Shown here one piece after another: positions 46,560 through 57,435 of a DNA stretch of 64,000 nucleotides. Source of the stretch: Gentiana macrophylla (taxonomy: Eukaryota > Streptophyta > Magnoliopsida > Gentianales > Gentianaceae); assembly GCA_026214975.1 (NCBI GenBank), contig CM047806.1, positions 46,303,447 through 46,367,446 on the forward strand, written 5' to 3'. A model generated the notes under the pieces. That model was not told the origin of the DNA. It was given only the letters and a program-made list of their open reading frames with translations, and ran no database searches. The position numbers and the translations under genes are program-made. How positions within the stretch are numbered: position 1 is the first letter of the stretch; each line of letters begins with the position of its first letter.

Positions 46560-47283
46560 ATAATTAATATTTTATATATTCAACACGCCATCAAGTATGT
46601 GTCTGTGTGGGTCTATTATATTTTTAAGGAGGCCCAACACTTGTTGTTTGTTTGGGTGAATGTACTTGGAGCGGGGTTTGAATCCATGACCTCTTGCTCT
46701 GATACCATGTTGAACTACTATCTCTCCCAAAAGCTTAAGCTGATGGGAAGGTAGATAATTAACATTTTATATATTCAACAAATACATCTAGAACACTTCG
46801 AGTGTGACCGTCTTATCCGGACCGTCGATGTTGGATATCTAATTGAGGCATTTATATAATATTTAATCACATAACACCAAGACTGATTTAATCTAAAATT
46901 TTCATATAATTCCGTGATTGAGAATTTTAATTAAATTACAAGAAAATTATATATGGATTAATCGAAATCCGGGAGTGATTACAGATTTCTACTTGTTTCA
47001 GAATGGTGTTTGATTTGCTCGTTATGAATTGCAAAATGCATCAGTCTAAACCACCTACACGTTGTACTTATTCGGGAATGAGTAGCAGTGAATGAATTTC
47101 ACAAATATTGAATTCATCCTCAATGTTAGGAGTAGAATTAAAGATAGTCCATTTATTTGTTAACCCAAAAAATTGATCGATCGGTCGAATTTATAATATT
47201 GATTACAAATTAATTGATCATTGGTGAGTTAATGGTAATAACGACAATATGTAATGAATAATGTTTACGGAAACTTATCCTAC

Positions 47284-49259
47284 TGTAACACCATGCTCTT
47301 GGATACAGAGCCATTATACGGAAGTGGAATATTTGGCACGTGGTTTTTTAAGTAAACCCTAAATCCCAAGTATGCTTGACGTAATATCAGAGTAATTAAA
47401 AAGGAACAAAAGAAAAGAAATAGACTCCCAGGGTCTTCCATAAAAAAACCACATCCAAGAAGAAAGCCACCGCTGTCAGATTGTCTAAAAGCATAAATAA
47501 CTGAAACCACAACTAAATCCAATACAACTCAACTTTTCTAAATGAGGAAACTACCACTGGTACATGGCACACATACCTTATTCAAAGTAAACAACTATTG
47601 AAACATAAAGGAACCAGAATATTCAGTCTAAGCTTGCTCTCCAAGCTTATCATCGCAATCTTATTGGACTTGCATATCTTCTTATTCCAAATAAAGGAGT
47701 AAGCTCATTCATAAGCTTAGTAAGGAGTAGAATGTCATAATGATAGATTCATTTTTGTTAAATGTAGGTACGCATAACATTAATCTACTTCACCCAGTTT
47801 ATTGAGCAAGTTGAAAGCATAGACTTGAAACATACATAAAACTACTTTAAAAGCATAACCTGAACATCGCATGGAAAACGTGTCAGATTAATTACTCCAG
47901 TTCATCTTGCACATATTTGTTCCGATTCTTTATTAACCTGCTTAGCATATCATGTTCTTGTCCTATCTATCTTGTTCATGCTTCAAGTCTTGTCTTAACA
48001 GACAAACCAAAATAGTCAAGGGTACAACACATTCTACCACCTATCATGAAGGCATGTGGCAACACGCGAAATACAACTAGCTAAACATCTAACGTGACAC
48101 GTAAGATCATAGTACCCCGTTCGATACATCATCTAAATATAACATTGAAAATATAACTAGTCATACATCCGATATAATATTCAATCATGTTACTCCGTTG
48201 AGCATGTTGCTGGGTAAATAGTTGTACCTTACCATGAATATATGGGTAGTCACATTAAGCATGTAGAAGCACGTTAAGAGCACATAAATTCATGTTTAAG
48301 TACCATATCTACCCTATGCGATCATAAAAAGTCCATAACAACACCATACTACCAACCTATCTTCACCGCACGTAGCATTATTCATAAAAATGATTTACGA
48401 GAATTTCTGGAAATGCAGGATACTTGAGAATATTTCATATATCACAAAAAAACACAGAAAAAAGAACCAAAGTTGTTCTTGGACTCAGCCTGGTTCACTG
48501 AGGTGTGTCTAGGGCTAGCCTATATGAGCCTAGAAAACCTCTGGATTTAGTTTATGCTTCAACAGGAACACGCATAATGAATACACATAATTCCTTAATT
48601 ATATGTTCAATGCACATTTCCAGTAAATGCAGATAAAATTAACAAGTTTAACATAAAATGTGTTCTTTTGATAGAAGACCTTCTTACCTTAAGCAACACC
48701 TAATAATTGCAACCAACCGCAACACAAACCGCAATTAATTTTCACTTCTAGATAAATCTAAGTACAAGAAACAAGTTCTACATGTTAAGAGAACCCTAAT
48801 CAAGATTGAACTTATGAACTCAATAAAAAAAAGTTGTCTTTAACTTCTAACGATGATTCTGGGTTTGAAATTGCTTCTAGAACCAAATCAAACTCAGCGT
48901 TGCCATCTGCAAGACATCAACAACACGATCAGACCGCCCTGTCGAATTTCGGGAGGCCAGCTAAGGCGAGAAATACTCTAGTCTAAGCGCTTTTGCCACA
49001 CTTCTGAGAACAGAAGCACAAATGCAAACGATGACGTAACAACCAAGTTATTAAAACAACCTAGCTCATTGAAGCAGGGTCGTACCTCGCTTATAAAAAT
49101 TAAGACCACGGTGTGACTTAGAGTCCTTTTATAGGACTATGGCTGCCTTAAGGTTGGTTTTCTTAGCTTGGAGCAAAAAAAACCTTAAAAAAGAAAACGG
49201 AAAATTTATTTGATAATAGTAAACTACCCTTAGTACAAGGTGAGGGATTTTATATTCAC
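47284..49259 (-). repeat. 3' LTR of gypsy element E4
   Basis: On the plus strand it runs TGTAACACCATGCTC...ttttatattca, 1976 bp; on the minus strand TGAATATAAAA...GGTGTTACA. Its end resembles the S1 and E1 LTR ends (ggtgttaca, with a ctcttggatac phrase shared with S1). A minus-strand TATA box tataaaagga lies at 49125-49134. The 80-codon frame at 47280-47522 overlies this LTR and is not a gene. Confidence 0.7.
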
Positions 49260-49888
49260 CCCTCCTTATAAGAAGTTTCATCCTCAAACCTTGACGCACC
49301 TGGTATAGAAGGAATATCTTGATATTCTTGTCTGCTTCTAGCTCCAAGTTACTTCTTGAGCTGAATGATTGCTCCATTGCATAAGGTTTTAGAACTGCAA
49401 ACTTCTTTTTAGACCACTTTCCTAACTTTGCCAAAATACTTGTTGGTTTTTCTTCATGGTCTAGATTATATTGCAAGAGATCATTGTAAACATGGCTAAC
49501 AGCTTTAAATTGACAAAACACTTCTGCAACATCGACACATGAAACAAATTATTCACTTTAGTCAAAGATGAGGGAAACTGGAATCGATACGCTAAATGAC
49601 CAACCTTTTCCACTACTTCAAAATGACCAACATATTTCACACTAAGCCTGCCTTTCCACAACTTGTAGGCGACGCTTTAAGATAAACCTTCTCATCATCT
49701 TCAAATTCAAGCGGCCTTCGATGCTTACCAGCCCAAATCTTCTGACGATCAGAGTCTCTTTCATACGTTCAAGGATCAACAAACTTTTTTCCCTTGATTC
49801 CAGAACTACCTCTGGACCCATAACTTACTTCTTTCCAAGTTCACCCTAACACATTGGAGACTGGCACATCCTTCCATAAAGTGCCTCA
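49260..49888 (-). pseudogene. E4 integrase C-terminal part (left of C2)
   Basis: A purine tract (cttataaggaggggtg on the minus strand, about 49260-49275) precedes the LTR. The frame 49461-49661 reads RLSVKYVGHFEVVEKVGHLAYRFQFPSSL then VNNLFHVSMLQKCF, the conserved gypsy integrase tail. Further right, to 49888, codons for EALYGRM-like sequence are reached, and there the copia element C2 is inserted. The integrase continues at 56285. Confidence 0.75.
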
Positions 49889-50171
49889 TGTTGAATTTTG
49901 TAGATAGACAAACGTAAAGAAAATGCGGAAGGATTATTGTTGAAGTAAAATCAACAAGTTAAGTTTCAATGATGTTGTTCATGGGGTATTTATAGTTTCA
50001 TACACCTCATGAATCAGTTATAAGTAAGTCACAAATGCTTATAATAGAATCTAACTGAATAACCGTATTCTGCTGATTGTTGATATGATGACTAACTCAA
50101 AAGGGTGCCGAGTCTTCAGAGTTCAGCTGACTTCCACTCAACATACTTCCTTCAACACATATATTGTAACA
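49889..50171 (-). repeat. 3' LTR of C2
   Basis: 283 bp, TGTTGAATTTTG...TATTGTAACA on the plus strand. A minus-strand TATA box lies at 49987-49994 (tataaata). The purine tract gcttgaggggg (minus) adjoins it at 50172-50183. Confidence 0.85.
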
Positions 50172-50183
50172 CCCCCTCAAGCT

Positions 50184-50323
50184 GAGAATCGTACATGAGC
50201 AGCTTGCACTCAGCAGACTTCCTTCAGCTACTGAAGCTTTGAAAAATCTTTGAAACGCCCAAATTGTCTAACAATTATGAGAAAATAGGTGCATCTAGAG
50301 CCTTGGTGATGTGATGTGCCATG
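50184..50323 (-). pseudogene. C2 RNase H extreme C-terminus
   Basis: On the minus strand, codons reading HITKALDAPIFS, a stop, then LLDNLGVSKIF continue the copia RNase H tail that breaks off at about 51745. LTR S2 lies between the two parts. Confidence 0.6.
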
Positions 50324-51745
50324 GTGATAAAATCACGAACAACTAGCAATATTACTAAGTCTATTGCAGAATAGTGAATGGTGAAGCAAGGGGTCGAATC
50401 CACAGAGACTCGTAAGACACGAATTAATCAAGATTGAGAACACAAAAATAGTCTACGACCAACAACGGTGCGAAGAAGTAAACAATGGTGAAAATGATGC
50501 ACAAACTCAAACACAAATGCAAGGATATGAGTTTCAAATGTATAAGTTCTAACCATGAGTTATTAGTTATTTTCCCTAATATATGACTTTATCTATCCCG
50601 TGGTGAATTTTAACTCTTTAACAGCTACGGGTGCTAACCCATAATATTTTGCTACTTCCGTGGGACGGACAATAGGTGTCTATATGCAATTAACCTCCTT
50701 CATTGCTTGTATTAATCCATATGCAATAATATCTAGGGATAGCCGGCTCAGGACCGAAGACCTCCCTAAGCAGCCATCGACACTGATTGGCACGTTCCTA
50801 AGGACCGATCAAGACCATGTCCTAATTAACACTTCACCTTGCAAGTCCTTCATGCTAATTTACGATAACATGAAAATAGTTGATCAGGCTAAAAACATGT
50901 AAATTAAATTTGTTGATCAGAGGTAGCTAGCGCCGATTATCATGTATTATGATTTACTAGGTATCTCGCAATTGTGATTTAGACCGTCACAATTCTGAGA
51001 GAGCGCAGCCTCTATTTCATGATTTCTTCACCAATGATTCAGATCTATACACATATGGGGTAAATAAACTAACTCCTACGTAGCAAAACTAATAATAACA
51101 ATCAATCCATACTAATCATGAAAGAAAACAACAGATCTACATCTTGAAAAAGCCAAAAATCATACCCTCGATGCCGAGCGTAGATCCTCCACAGATTTCT
51201 CCCTAGAAGGCGAATCCGTCGGATCTGTGACTAGAACTCATAGAAAATAAATAACTAAAGAAAAGGAAAGAATTTTATTGCATAGTATATTTTTCTTGAG
51301 AAAATTGTACATTGAAACTATGGCCTGGTGCCTCTTATTTATAGTTGAATGAACCGACTTAGATAGCCCTAAAAACTACCCTTCGTCCAAGAAAACGCGT
51401 TTCCCGAAGCTCTTGGGATGCTCAAAATTATGGCGGTGGTACTCGCTACTATGAGGGCATTTTTGTACTTTTCTCTTAGCGGACTCAGTTTGGAATATTC
51501 TGGAATACCCTAGGCCCAACTCTTTATCCTGTCCATTCTAGATTCTGTCCTCAACACTTGGCCCAAATCCTGTTACCTGAATATAGTCCAATAACACATG
51601 AAATAATACCAATTTTGGGAATATTAATCGTAAATACCAAATACTCGACTCATGAACCTGACATAGATCATTCCATACAAATGGCTCATATAAATGGCCG
51701 AAAACAACTAATTAGAATGGGTGAAATGTTGATGCCGTGAGATGT
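50324..51745 (-). repeat. Athila-like solo LTR S2 inside C2
   Basis: About 1.4 kb. The plus strand starts tggtgataaaatcacgaac and soon has ggtcgaatccacag; on the minus strand this reads ctgtggattcgacc near the end, the same phrase found near the E2 LTR end, followed by ...ttatcacca. A minus-strand TATA box tataaataagagg is at about 51336-51343. No internal region is present. The right edge is uncertain by about 15 bp. The tgcca at its left edge and a tgccg near its right edge may be a target duplication. Confidence 0.55.
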
Positions 51746-53230
51746 ATCATTTTAAGCGTCATCATGAGGATGTCAGCAACTTGTTCTATTGCGTTGACTG
51801 GAAGTGGTTTGACAAGACTAGATTTGACTTTGTCTCTCATAACATGACAATAAATCTCAATGTGTTTTATTCTTTCATGGAACATAGGATTATGAGCAAT
51901 GTGCATAGCACTAGCATTATCACAGAAAGTGAATTAAACAACAAAACATGAATTTTTAAATCTTGCAAGATGTAAACCAGCCATTGAAGTTCACACACTG
52001 CATTGGCCATAGCCCTATATTCAGCCTCTGTAAAACTTCTTGCTATAGTTTTATGTTTCTTTTCTTTCCAGGACATTGGAGCATCCCCTAAAAACATCAT
52101 GTAGCCTGATACTGACTTTCTTGTTTCAGGGCACCCGGCCCAATCACTATCTATGAACCCTTTTAGTACAAGATTATTCTAACAATGCAATAAGATTCCT
52201 TGGCCTGGATTGGCTTTCAAATACCTCAGCAGTCGATGTGCTATTTTCATGTGATTTTCAATAGGGGTGTCCAGAAACTGACTTAGCTGCTGCACTGCAA
52301 AAGCTAAGTCTAGTATGGTAAAAATGAGGTAGATTAGTTTACCCATTAAGGATCTATATGCAGTGTTGTTTTCCAAAAGTGACGAATCTACATGTTGTAA
52401 TATTTTCTTGGACTTCATAGGTGTCTTGGTAGGTTTAGCCTTAAAAAAATTCATATTCTTCTAGAAGGTTGAGTGTGTACTTCCTTTGAGAAATGGAAAT
52501 ACCTGCAGGAGTTCTAGCAGCCTCAATACCTAGGAAATATCTTAATTTTCCAAGGTCTTTAATAGTGAACATCTGATGTAAAGCATCATTCACTTGCTGA
52601 ATCAACTTGCCATATGGACTTGTTTCTATGATGTTACATATACCAACAAAGCAATAAAAGATTGGCATGATCCTTTGGTGAAGAGGCTATGATCATGCTT
52701 TGACTGAACAAAACATTGTGTTTCTAAAGATTCAGTCGACTAGAAATTCCACTGTCTACTGGCATATTTCAAACCATATGAAGATTTTGTTAATCTGCAA
52801 ACTTGAATTGGTTTTTGTGTTGCAAAGCCTGGAGGAAATTTCAGGTACACTTCCTCATGGAGGTCACCATGCAAGAAAGCTATGTTGACATTCATTTGGT
52901 GAAGATGACAATTGTTAGTCACGCTTCTGCTTCTTCTTTTCCATAAAAGCCCTGAATGAGGTAATTTTGACTAAAGGTGAGAAGGTCTCATGATAGTCAA
53001 TACCATATGTTTGAGTGAATCCCTTTTCCACCAACCCAACTTTGTATCTCTCCACTGAACCATCAGGATTATACTTGATTTTATATACCCATTTGCACCC
53101 AATAGCTTATTTTCTAGGGGCAAATCAACTATCTCCAACATATGAGTAGTATGTGAAGCCTCAATCTCCTTTTGCATAGCTTCTTTCCACGCATCATGCT
53201 TGATGGCTTGATTGTAAGTCTTAGGTTATC
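51746..53230 (-). pseudogene. C2 RNase H and reverse transcriptase
   Basis: The RNase H frame 51867-52100 has [24 protein letters not shown] and [12 protein letters not shown]. The RT connection frame 52179-52454 has NTAYRSLMGKLIYL, AVQQLSQFLDTPIENHM and LLRYLKANPGQGI. RT proper is at 52441-52668 and 52740-53177, with [34 protein letters not shown] and [12 protein letters not shown]. Where the catalytic YVDD should be (near 52650) the frame reads FVGIC, so the two aspartates are gone. At least four frame changes and stops are present. Confidence 0.8.
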
Positions 53231-54260
53231 TAACAACATCAATATCATTAATGAATCTGGCATACTCTACTGAAAGTTTCTCCAGATTCATCACTTCACT
53301 CAGCAGATGTAGTGTCTACTGAACTGTATGAGCACCACCTTCATAAAAGATTGGTGATTTCTTGTCCTTGTGGATCTTCTCAATTGAACAGGTGCAGATG
53401 CAGGAGCCTGGCTGACATGAGCATTTCCTTTATTGGGAACCTCAGTTGCAGTTGATCAGGTGTCATGTTGCCCTACTGACTCATTCAACAGATCATCAAA
53501 GTTGCCCATAACTGGCAATGGGACTGGCATATCAGAGAGATATTTAGCCTTCCCTAGGACTTGCTAAAATAAAAGAAAATAAGTCTAATAAAATTGGGTA
53601 TTTCTGGCAACAAATGTATCTTTGTTGGTGATGTCCAAGAGAATAGCATCCTCGGAAATGTTTGAGATTCCAAGATAGACACTAATCTTACACCTGGAAT
53701 CAAACGTTTTCATGTACTACTGCAGTGAACAATAAAAACTAAGCAGCTAAAAACTTTAAACACAAAAATAATCTGGTTTGGTGCCATAAAGCACCTCATG
53801 GGGAGTGCTTTCCTTCAGTGGTGGTGTAGGTGTGGCATTAATCAATTTTACAGCATGTAAAAAACAAAAACCCCAATATTCAATGGGTAGGTTGCTCTGA
53901 AATCTTAGACCCCTAGCAACATTAGCAGATGCTGATGTTTCCTTTCTACAATAGCATTTTGTTCAGGTGTGCTGACACAGGATGTCTAATGTATGATCCC
54001 ATGCTGAGCATAAAAGTTTGTAAGCTGAAAATCGACTCCAATGTCAGATCTAATCAATTTGATAATTTTATTAAATTGAGTGGAAACAAATCTAACAAAG
54101 GATGTAACAAGTTCAGAAGTTTTAGATTTGCTTCTCATAAGAAAAACCCAAGTAAATCTAGAAAAATCATCTTCAACAGTAAGAAAATATTGTTGTCCAT
54201 TCATTGTATGTTGTTTCAAAGGACCCCAAATATCCATATGAACAAGATCAAAAAAGCATT
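53231..54260 (-). pseudogene. C2 integrase
   Basis: The frame 53986-54237 reads MDIWGPLKQHTMNGQQYFL, DDFSRFTWVFLMRSKS and KLIRSDIGVDF, giving the first two catalytic Asp positions. On the other side of a break, codons reading VERKHQHLL (about 53935-53960) hold the Glu. 53231-53900 carries the weakly conserved integrase C-terminal region. Confidence 0.75.
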
Positions 54261-55850
54261 CACATCAGTAGTGCTTAATGGAAAGGGATTTTTCTTTAAT
54301 TTTGCCATAAGGCAGAAATAACAAATATCATGATTACAAAATTTAACATCAGCATAATGAGAACTAATAACTTGTAATCTCTTATCTGGTAGATGTCTAA
54401 GTCTATAATGCCACACAAGAGTATCATCTACTCTATCAGACGAAGTATTGTTTTGTACAACATTAACAATGGAAATCCGAACTGGTTGATCTAAAACATA
54501 TAACCCTCTATTTAGCTCAGTTGAACCAATCACTTCCTTGTTCTTGTCCTGCAAAACACATTTGTTAGTAGAAAAAACAGCTGCACCTTTTGAATGATTA
54601 ATCAAAGATGGTAAAGATAAAAAAATTATACTTAAAACCAGGAATACAACATGTATCATGTAAGACTAGCTGAGAGTTTACCCTCACTTGTCCTACATGT
54701 GTGACAGAAACATTATTGCCATTAAAGTAATCCCATTTTTATACCAGATGACGGTTTTGGATTAATTAACCGATCTAATGAACCTACAATGTGATCTGTG
54801 GCACTAGAGTCCATGATCCATTGTATAGATCTTACTAAATTTATATCACATGTCCCTGTAGCAGGTGAGAAATGCGTAACAATCTCAGCAAATTAGCTCT
54901 TTTTGACTTGAGACCAGGAGGATATCCATGCTTCTTGTAACAAGTTTCTTCAGTATGACCATTGAATCCACAAAAACTGCATTGTATCTTCTTGGGATTC
55001 TTGGGTCTAGTACTAGAATAAGGTACAGATCCTGGTCTGCTGACTGCTTGATGTTGTCCCTGTCCATTTTTCTAAGGCAAGAGAATCATAGAATCTTGAT
55101 TTTTGGCCTTATTTGCCACACATATCTTCTGTATCTCAAACTTAATGAACATTGCAAAGGAATCATAGATATCTGGGAAAGGCATCATTAACATTTCCTG
55201 GGAAACATATGCTCAAATTCATCTCTTAAACTTTTATGGAACTTCATGACCTGTTCAGCCTCCATATGATCCATCATAGTGCTAATTGCATTGCAGTGGC
55301 ATTGAGGATCACAAAAGCATACTGTCATAGGCCTGATGGTCTTGATTTCTTCTTAAAGAACCATTAACTTTGTAGAATACTGATTGACAGAATTTGTGCC
55401 TTGCCTCAACAGATGCACCTTTTCAAGAAGATCAGAAAGACTCAAGGCATCCACATTGGAAAATCTAGCAGCAAGATTTTTCCAAGCTGCATTTGCACTC
55501 TTCAAGTACATCAAAGTTTGTGCAATGGTGTTCTCAACAGAATTGAAGATCCATGACCTCACCATTGTATCACACTGCCTCCATGCAGAAAAATCTGCTC
55601 AATCTGCTTCTGGCGCCTTGATTCTGCCGTCTACGAAGCCAATTTTATTCTTGGTAATCAACACCATCTCCATGGACATCTTCCATGGATTATAGTTGTT
55701 GATTCATCAATGGCAGAACAAGTACCAATGAAGGCTTTCATTAGGATGCACATAGAATGAACATGAGGGGCTCAGCACTTGTTTCTAGCTGCCATGGCTA
55801 TCAATAACTCCATAAATTAATGAACAATAACAGAATGAAAAATATGATGA
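54240..55850 (-). pseudogene. C2 gag, zinc knuckle and pre-integrase region
   Basis: The pre-integrase zinc finger is at 54216-54659 (WHYRLRHLPDKRLQV, CYFCLMAK). A zinc knuckle of the C-x2-C-x4-H-x4-C type (CSFCGFNGHTEETC, then YKKHGYPPGLKS) lies near 54905-54985. The capsid frame 55353-55565 reads MVRSWIFNSVENTIAQTLMYL and LSDLLEKVHLLRQGTNSV, a copia gag signature. Protease codons between 54660 and 54890 are faint. Several breaks separate the parts. Confidence 0.75.
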
Positions 55851-56002
55851 AGAAATGATCACAAAATGAATAATAACAAAATTTACTTCTCCAGAAACTA
55901 GGAAAAAAACAGAAAGGATGAAGAACACTCTCAAGATTCTTCAATAACTAGAGCAAACACAGGAAAGCATTCAGACGCTTTCTAATTTCTTCTTCGATAC
56001 CA

Positions 56003-56284
56003 TGTTGAAGTTTGTAGATAGACAAACGTAAAGAACACACGGAAGGATTATTATTGAAGTAAAATCAACAAGTAAAGTTTCAATGCTGCTGTTCATGGGT
56101 TATTTATAGTTTCATACACCCCATGAATCAGTTATAAGAAAGTTACAACGGTTATAGAAAAATCTAACTGAATAACCGTATTCTTTCTATTGTTGATCTG
56201 GTGACTAACTCATCAGGGTGCTGAGTCTTCAGAGTTCAGCCGACTTGCACTCTACAGAATTCCTTCAGCACATATACTGTAACA
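56003..56284 (-). repeat. 5' LTR of C2
   Basis: 282 bp partner of 49889-50171. On the minus strand it ends CTTCAACA and is followed by tggtatcgaagaag (56002 downward), the primer-binding site. Confidence 0.85.
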
Positions 56285-57435
56285 CCTTAAAGAGCGAAAA
56301 TTTTAATGCTTGAATGATAACCGATATTGTAAGAAAACACAACACGCAACAAGTAATTAGTCCACTTACAACCAAACTCAAGTATTCAAGCATTTAACAT
56401 TACCTCAAGCATCTTAAACGTCCATTCGAACTGACCATCTATCGGAGGATGAAATTATGAGCTCATATTCTACTTCGTACCCAAATCCTTTTGAAAGATT
56501 TTCCAAAACTAAGAAACAAAGAGACTGTCTAGATTAGAAACTATGGAAACCGAAAATCCATGCAAAAGGACCGCTTGATTAACATACATCAAGGACATTA
56601 ACTATAAAGCCGTATCATTCTTCAAAGACAAGAAATAAGCTCTTTTTGTCATACGATCAATGATAACCTAGATCATGTCAACACCTCCCACTAATTGTGG
56701 CAACCCTATGCTGAAATCTATCATGATCTTCTCTCATTTCCAATTCGGAAAATCAAGAGGTCTCAACAAACTTGCAGGTCTGTGATGCTCAAATTTAAAC
56801 CTCTAACAAACATCACATTGGGAATCATAAAAATCAATATCATGCTTCATTGCTTTCCACCAAAAGTATTGACATAAGTCTATGTATATCTTGACAACAC
56901 CTGAATGCATAGAAACACACAACCAACGGTACTCATTTAAGATTTCTTCTATTAGATGCATCACTTTAGGAACACACAAATGTCTCTTAAACCATAGTGA
57001 TCCATCATCTACATCTCCTAAATTTTATTCAACAAGGAAAATCAAACATAAATCTCATAAATGATGCTTCAATGTGGAACTGGATCACAGAATTCTACTT
57101 ATAGACGATCTAATTGCTTGATGATCTATTCTTGACTAGTTAAGGTCGACAAAGCTCTTCTACTCAAAGCATTTAAAACCATATTTTCCTTTCTAGGATG
57201 ATGTTGACTATCAATATTGTAATCTTTGACAAACTATAGCCATCTTCTTTGAATCATATTCAACTATTTATATGTAAAGAAGTACTTATGACTCATATTA
57301 TCACAAAATTTCAAGCTCTTACTCCATACAAATAGTGTATCCTGATCTTCAGAGCAAAGACAACTGCAACTAACTACAAGTCATGTGTAGGGTAGTTCTT
57401 CTCATGAACCTAATGAGAGTCAACTTGACACTTAT
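56285..57435 (-). pseudogene. E4 integrase and RNase H (right of C2), truncated
   Basis: Minus-strand traces continue the E4 pol. Integrase core codons read SSIKIFALY, FHPPIDGQFEW and LTK.AYF (56300-56700). The sequence IMIDFSIGLPQLVGG (about 56700-56740) carries the first Asp, with FEHHRPASLLRPLDFPNWK and FWWKAMKHDIDFYDSQCDVC (56750-56870) before it. RNase H codons near 57290-57435 read [10 protein letters not shown] and LVAVVFALKI. The element stops at about 57435 against unrelated LTR-like DNA, so RT, gag and its 5' LTR are lost. Order and motifs match E1, so E4 is probably another member of that broad group. Confidence 0.75.

Larger units (their letters stand above)
46135..46780 (-). mobile_element. 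TRIM (miniature LTR retrotransposon)
   Basis: Terminal repeats TGTTGAACTA...TATATTCAACA are at 46135-46585 (interrupted) and 46708-46780 (73 bp). The internal part is only about 122 bp. On the minus strand the 46708-46780 LTR is followed immediately by tggtatcagagc (46707-46696), the initiator-Met primer site, which orients it. Flanking bases aataa and aatac look like a 5 bp target duplication, and comparison with the C0 LTR shows the empty site. It has no coding capacity and would depend on another element for movement. Confidence 0.8.
46003..47283 (+). repeat. C0-type LTR fragment, diverged, interrupted by a TRIM
   Basis: Colinear with 3480-4130 of the C0 LTR: shared phrases include gtgaccgtcttat(c)cgga, ataattccgtgattgaga and aattgatcattggtgagtta. 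The fragment is cut on the right by the E4 LTR at 47284 and on the left by loss of similarity. A 646 bp interruption at 46135-46780 is absent from the C0 copy. Confidence 0.75.
49889..56284 (-). mobile_element. Copia element C2, nested in the E4 integrase
   Basis: A 6.4 kb element with both LTRs (49889-50171 and 56003-56284), minus strand. Flanks cctca and cctta look like a 5 bp target duplication with one change. Order on the minus strand: gag, zinc knuckle, protease region, integrase, RT, RNase H. The short LTRs, the zinc-knuckle sequence and the gag type suggest the Ale/Ivana (Retrofit) group. The LTRs differ at roughly one position in eight to ten, so the insertion is old. It is interrupted by LTR S2 within the RNase H end. 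Confidence 0.85.

Noticed and set aside
46696..46707. tRNA gene fragment (tggtatcagagc on the minus strand)
   Set aside because: Only a primer-binding site is present; no tRNA cloverleaf surrounds it. The same holds for 13858 and 24245.
47280..47522. 80-codon minus-strand frame with hydrophobic stretch
   Set aside because: It lies across the start of the E4 LTR and has no conserved sequence.
53929..54321. 130-codon plus-strand frame
   Set aside because: It is antisense to the C2 integrase core, which has clear motifs on the minus strand.
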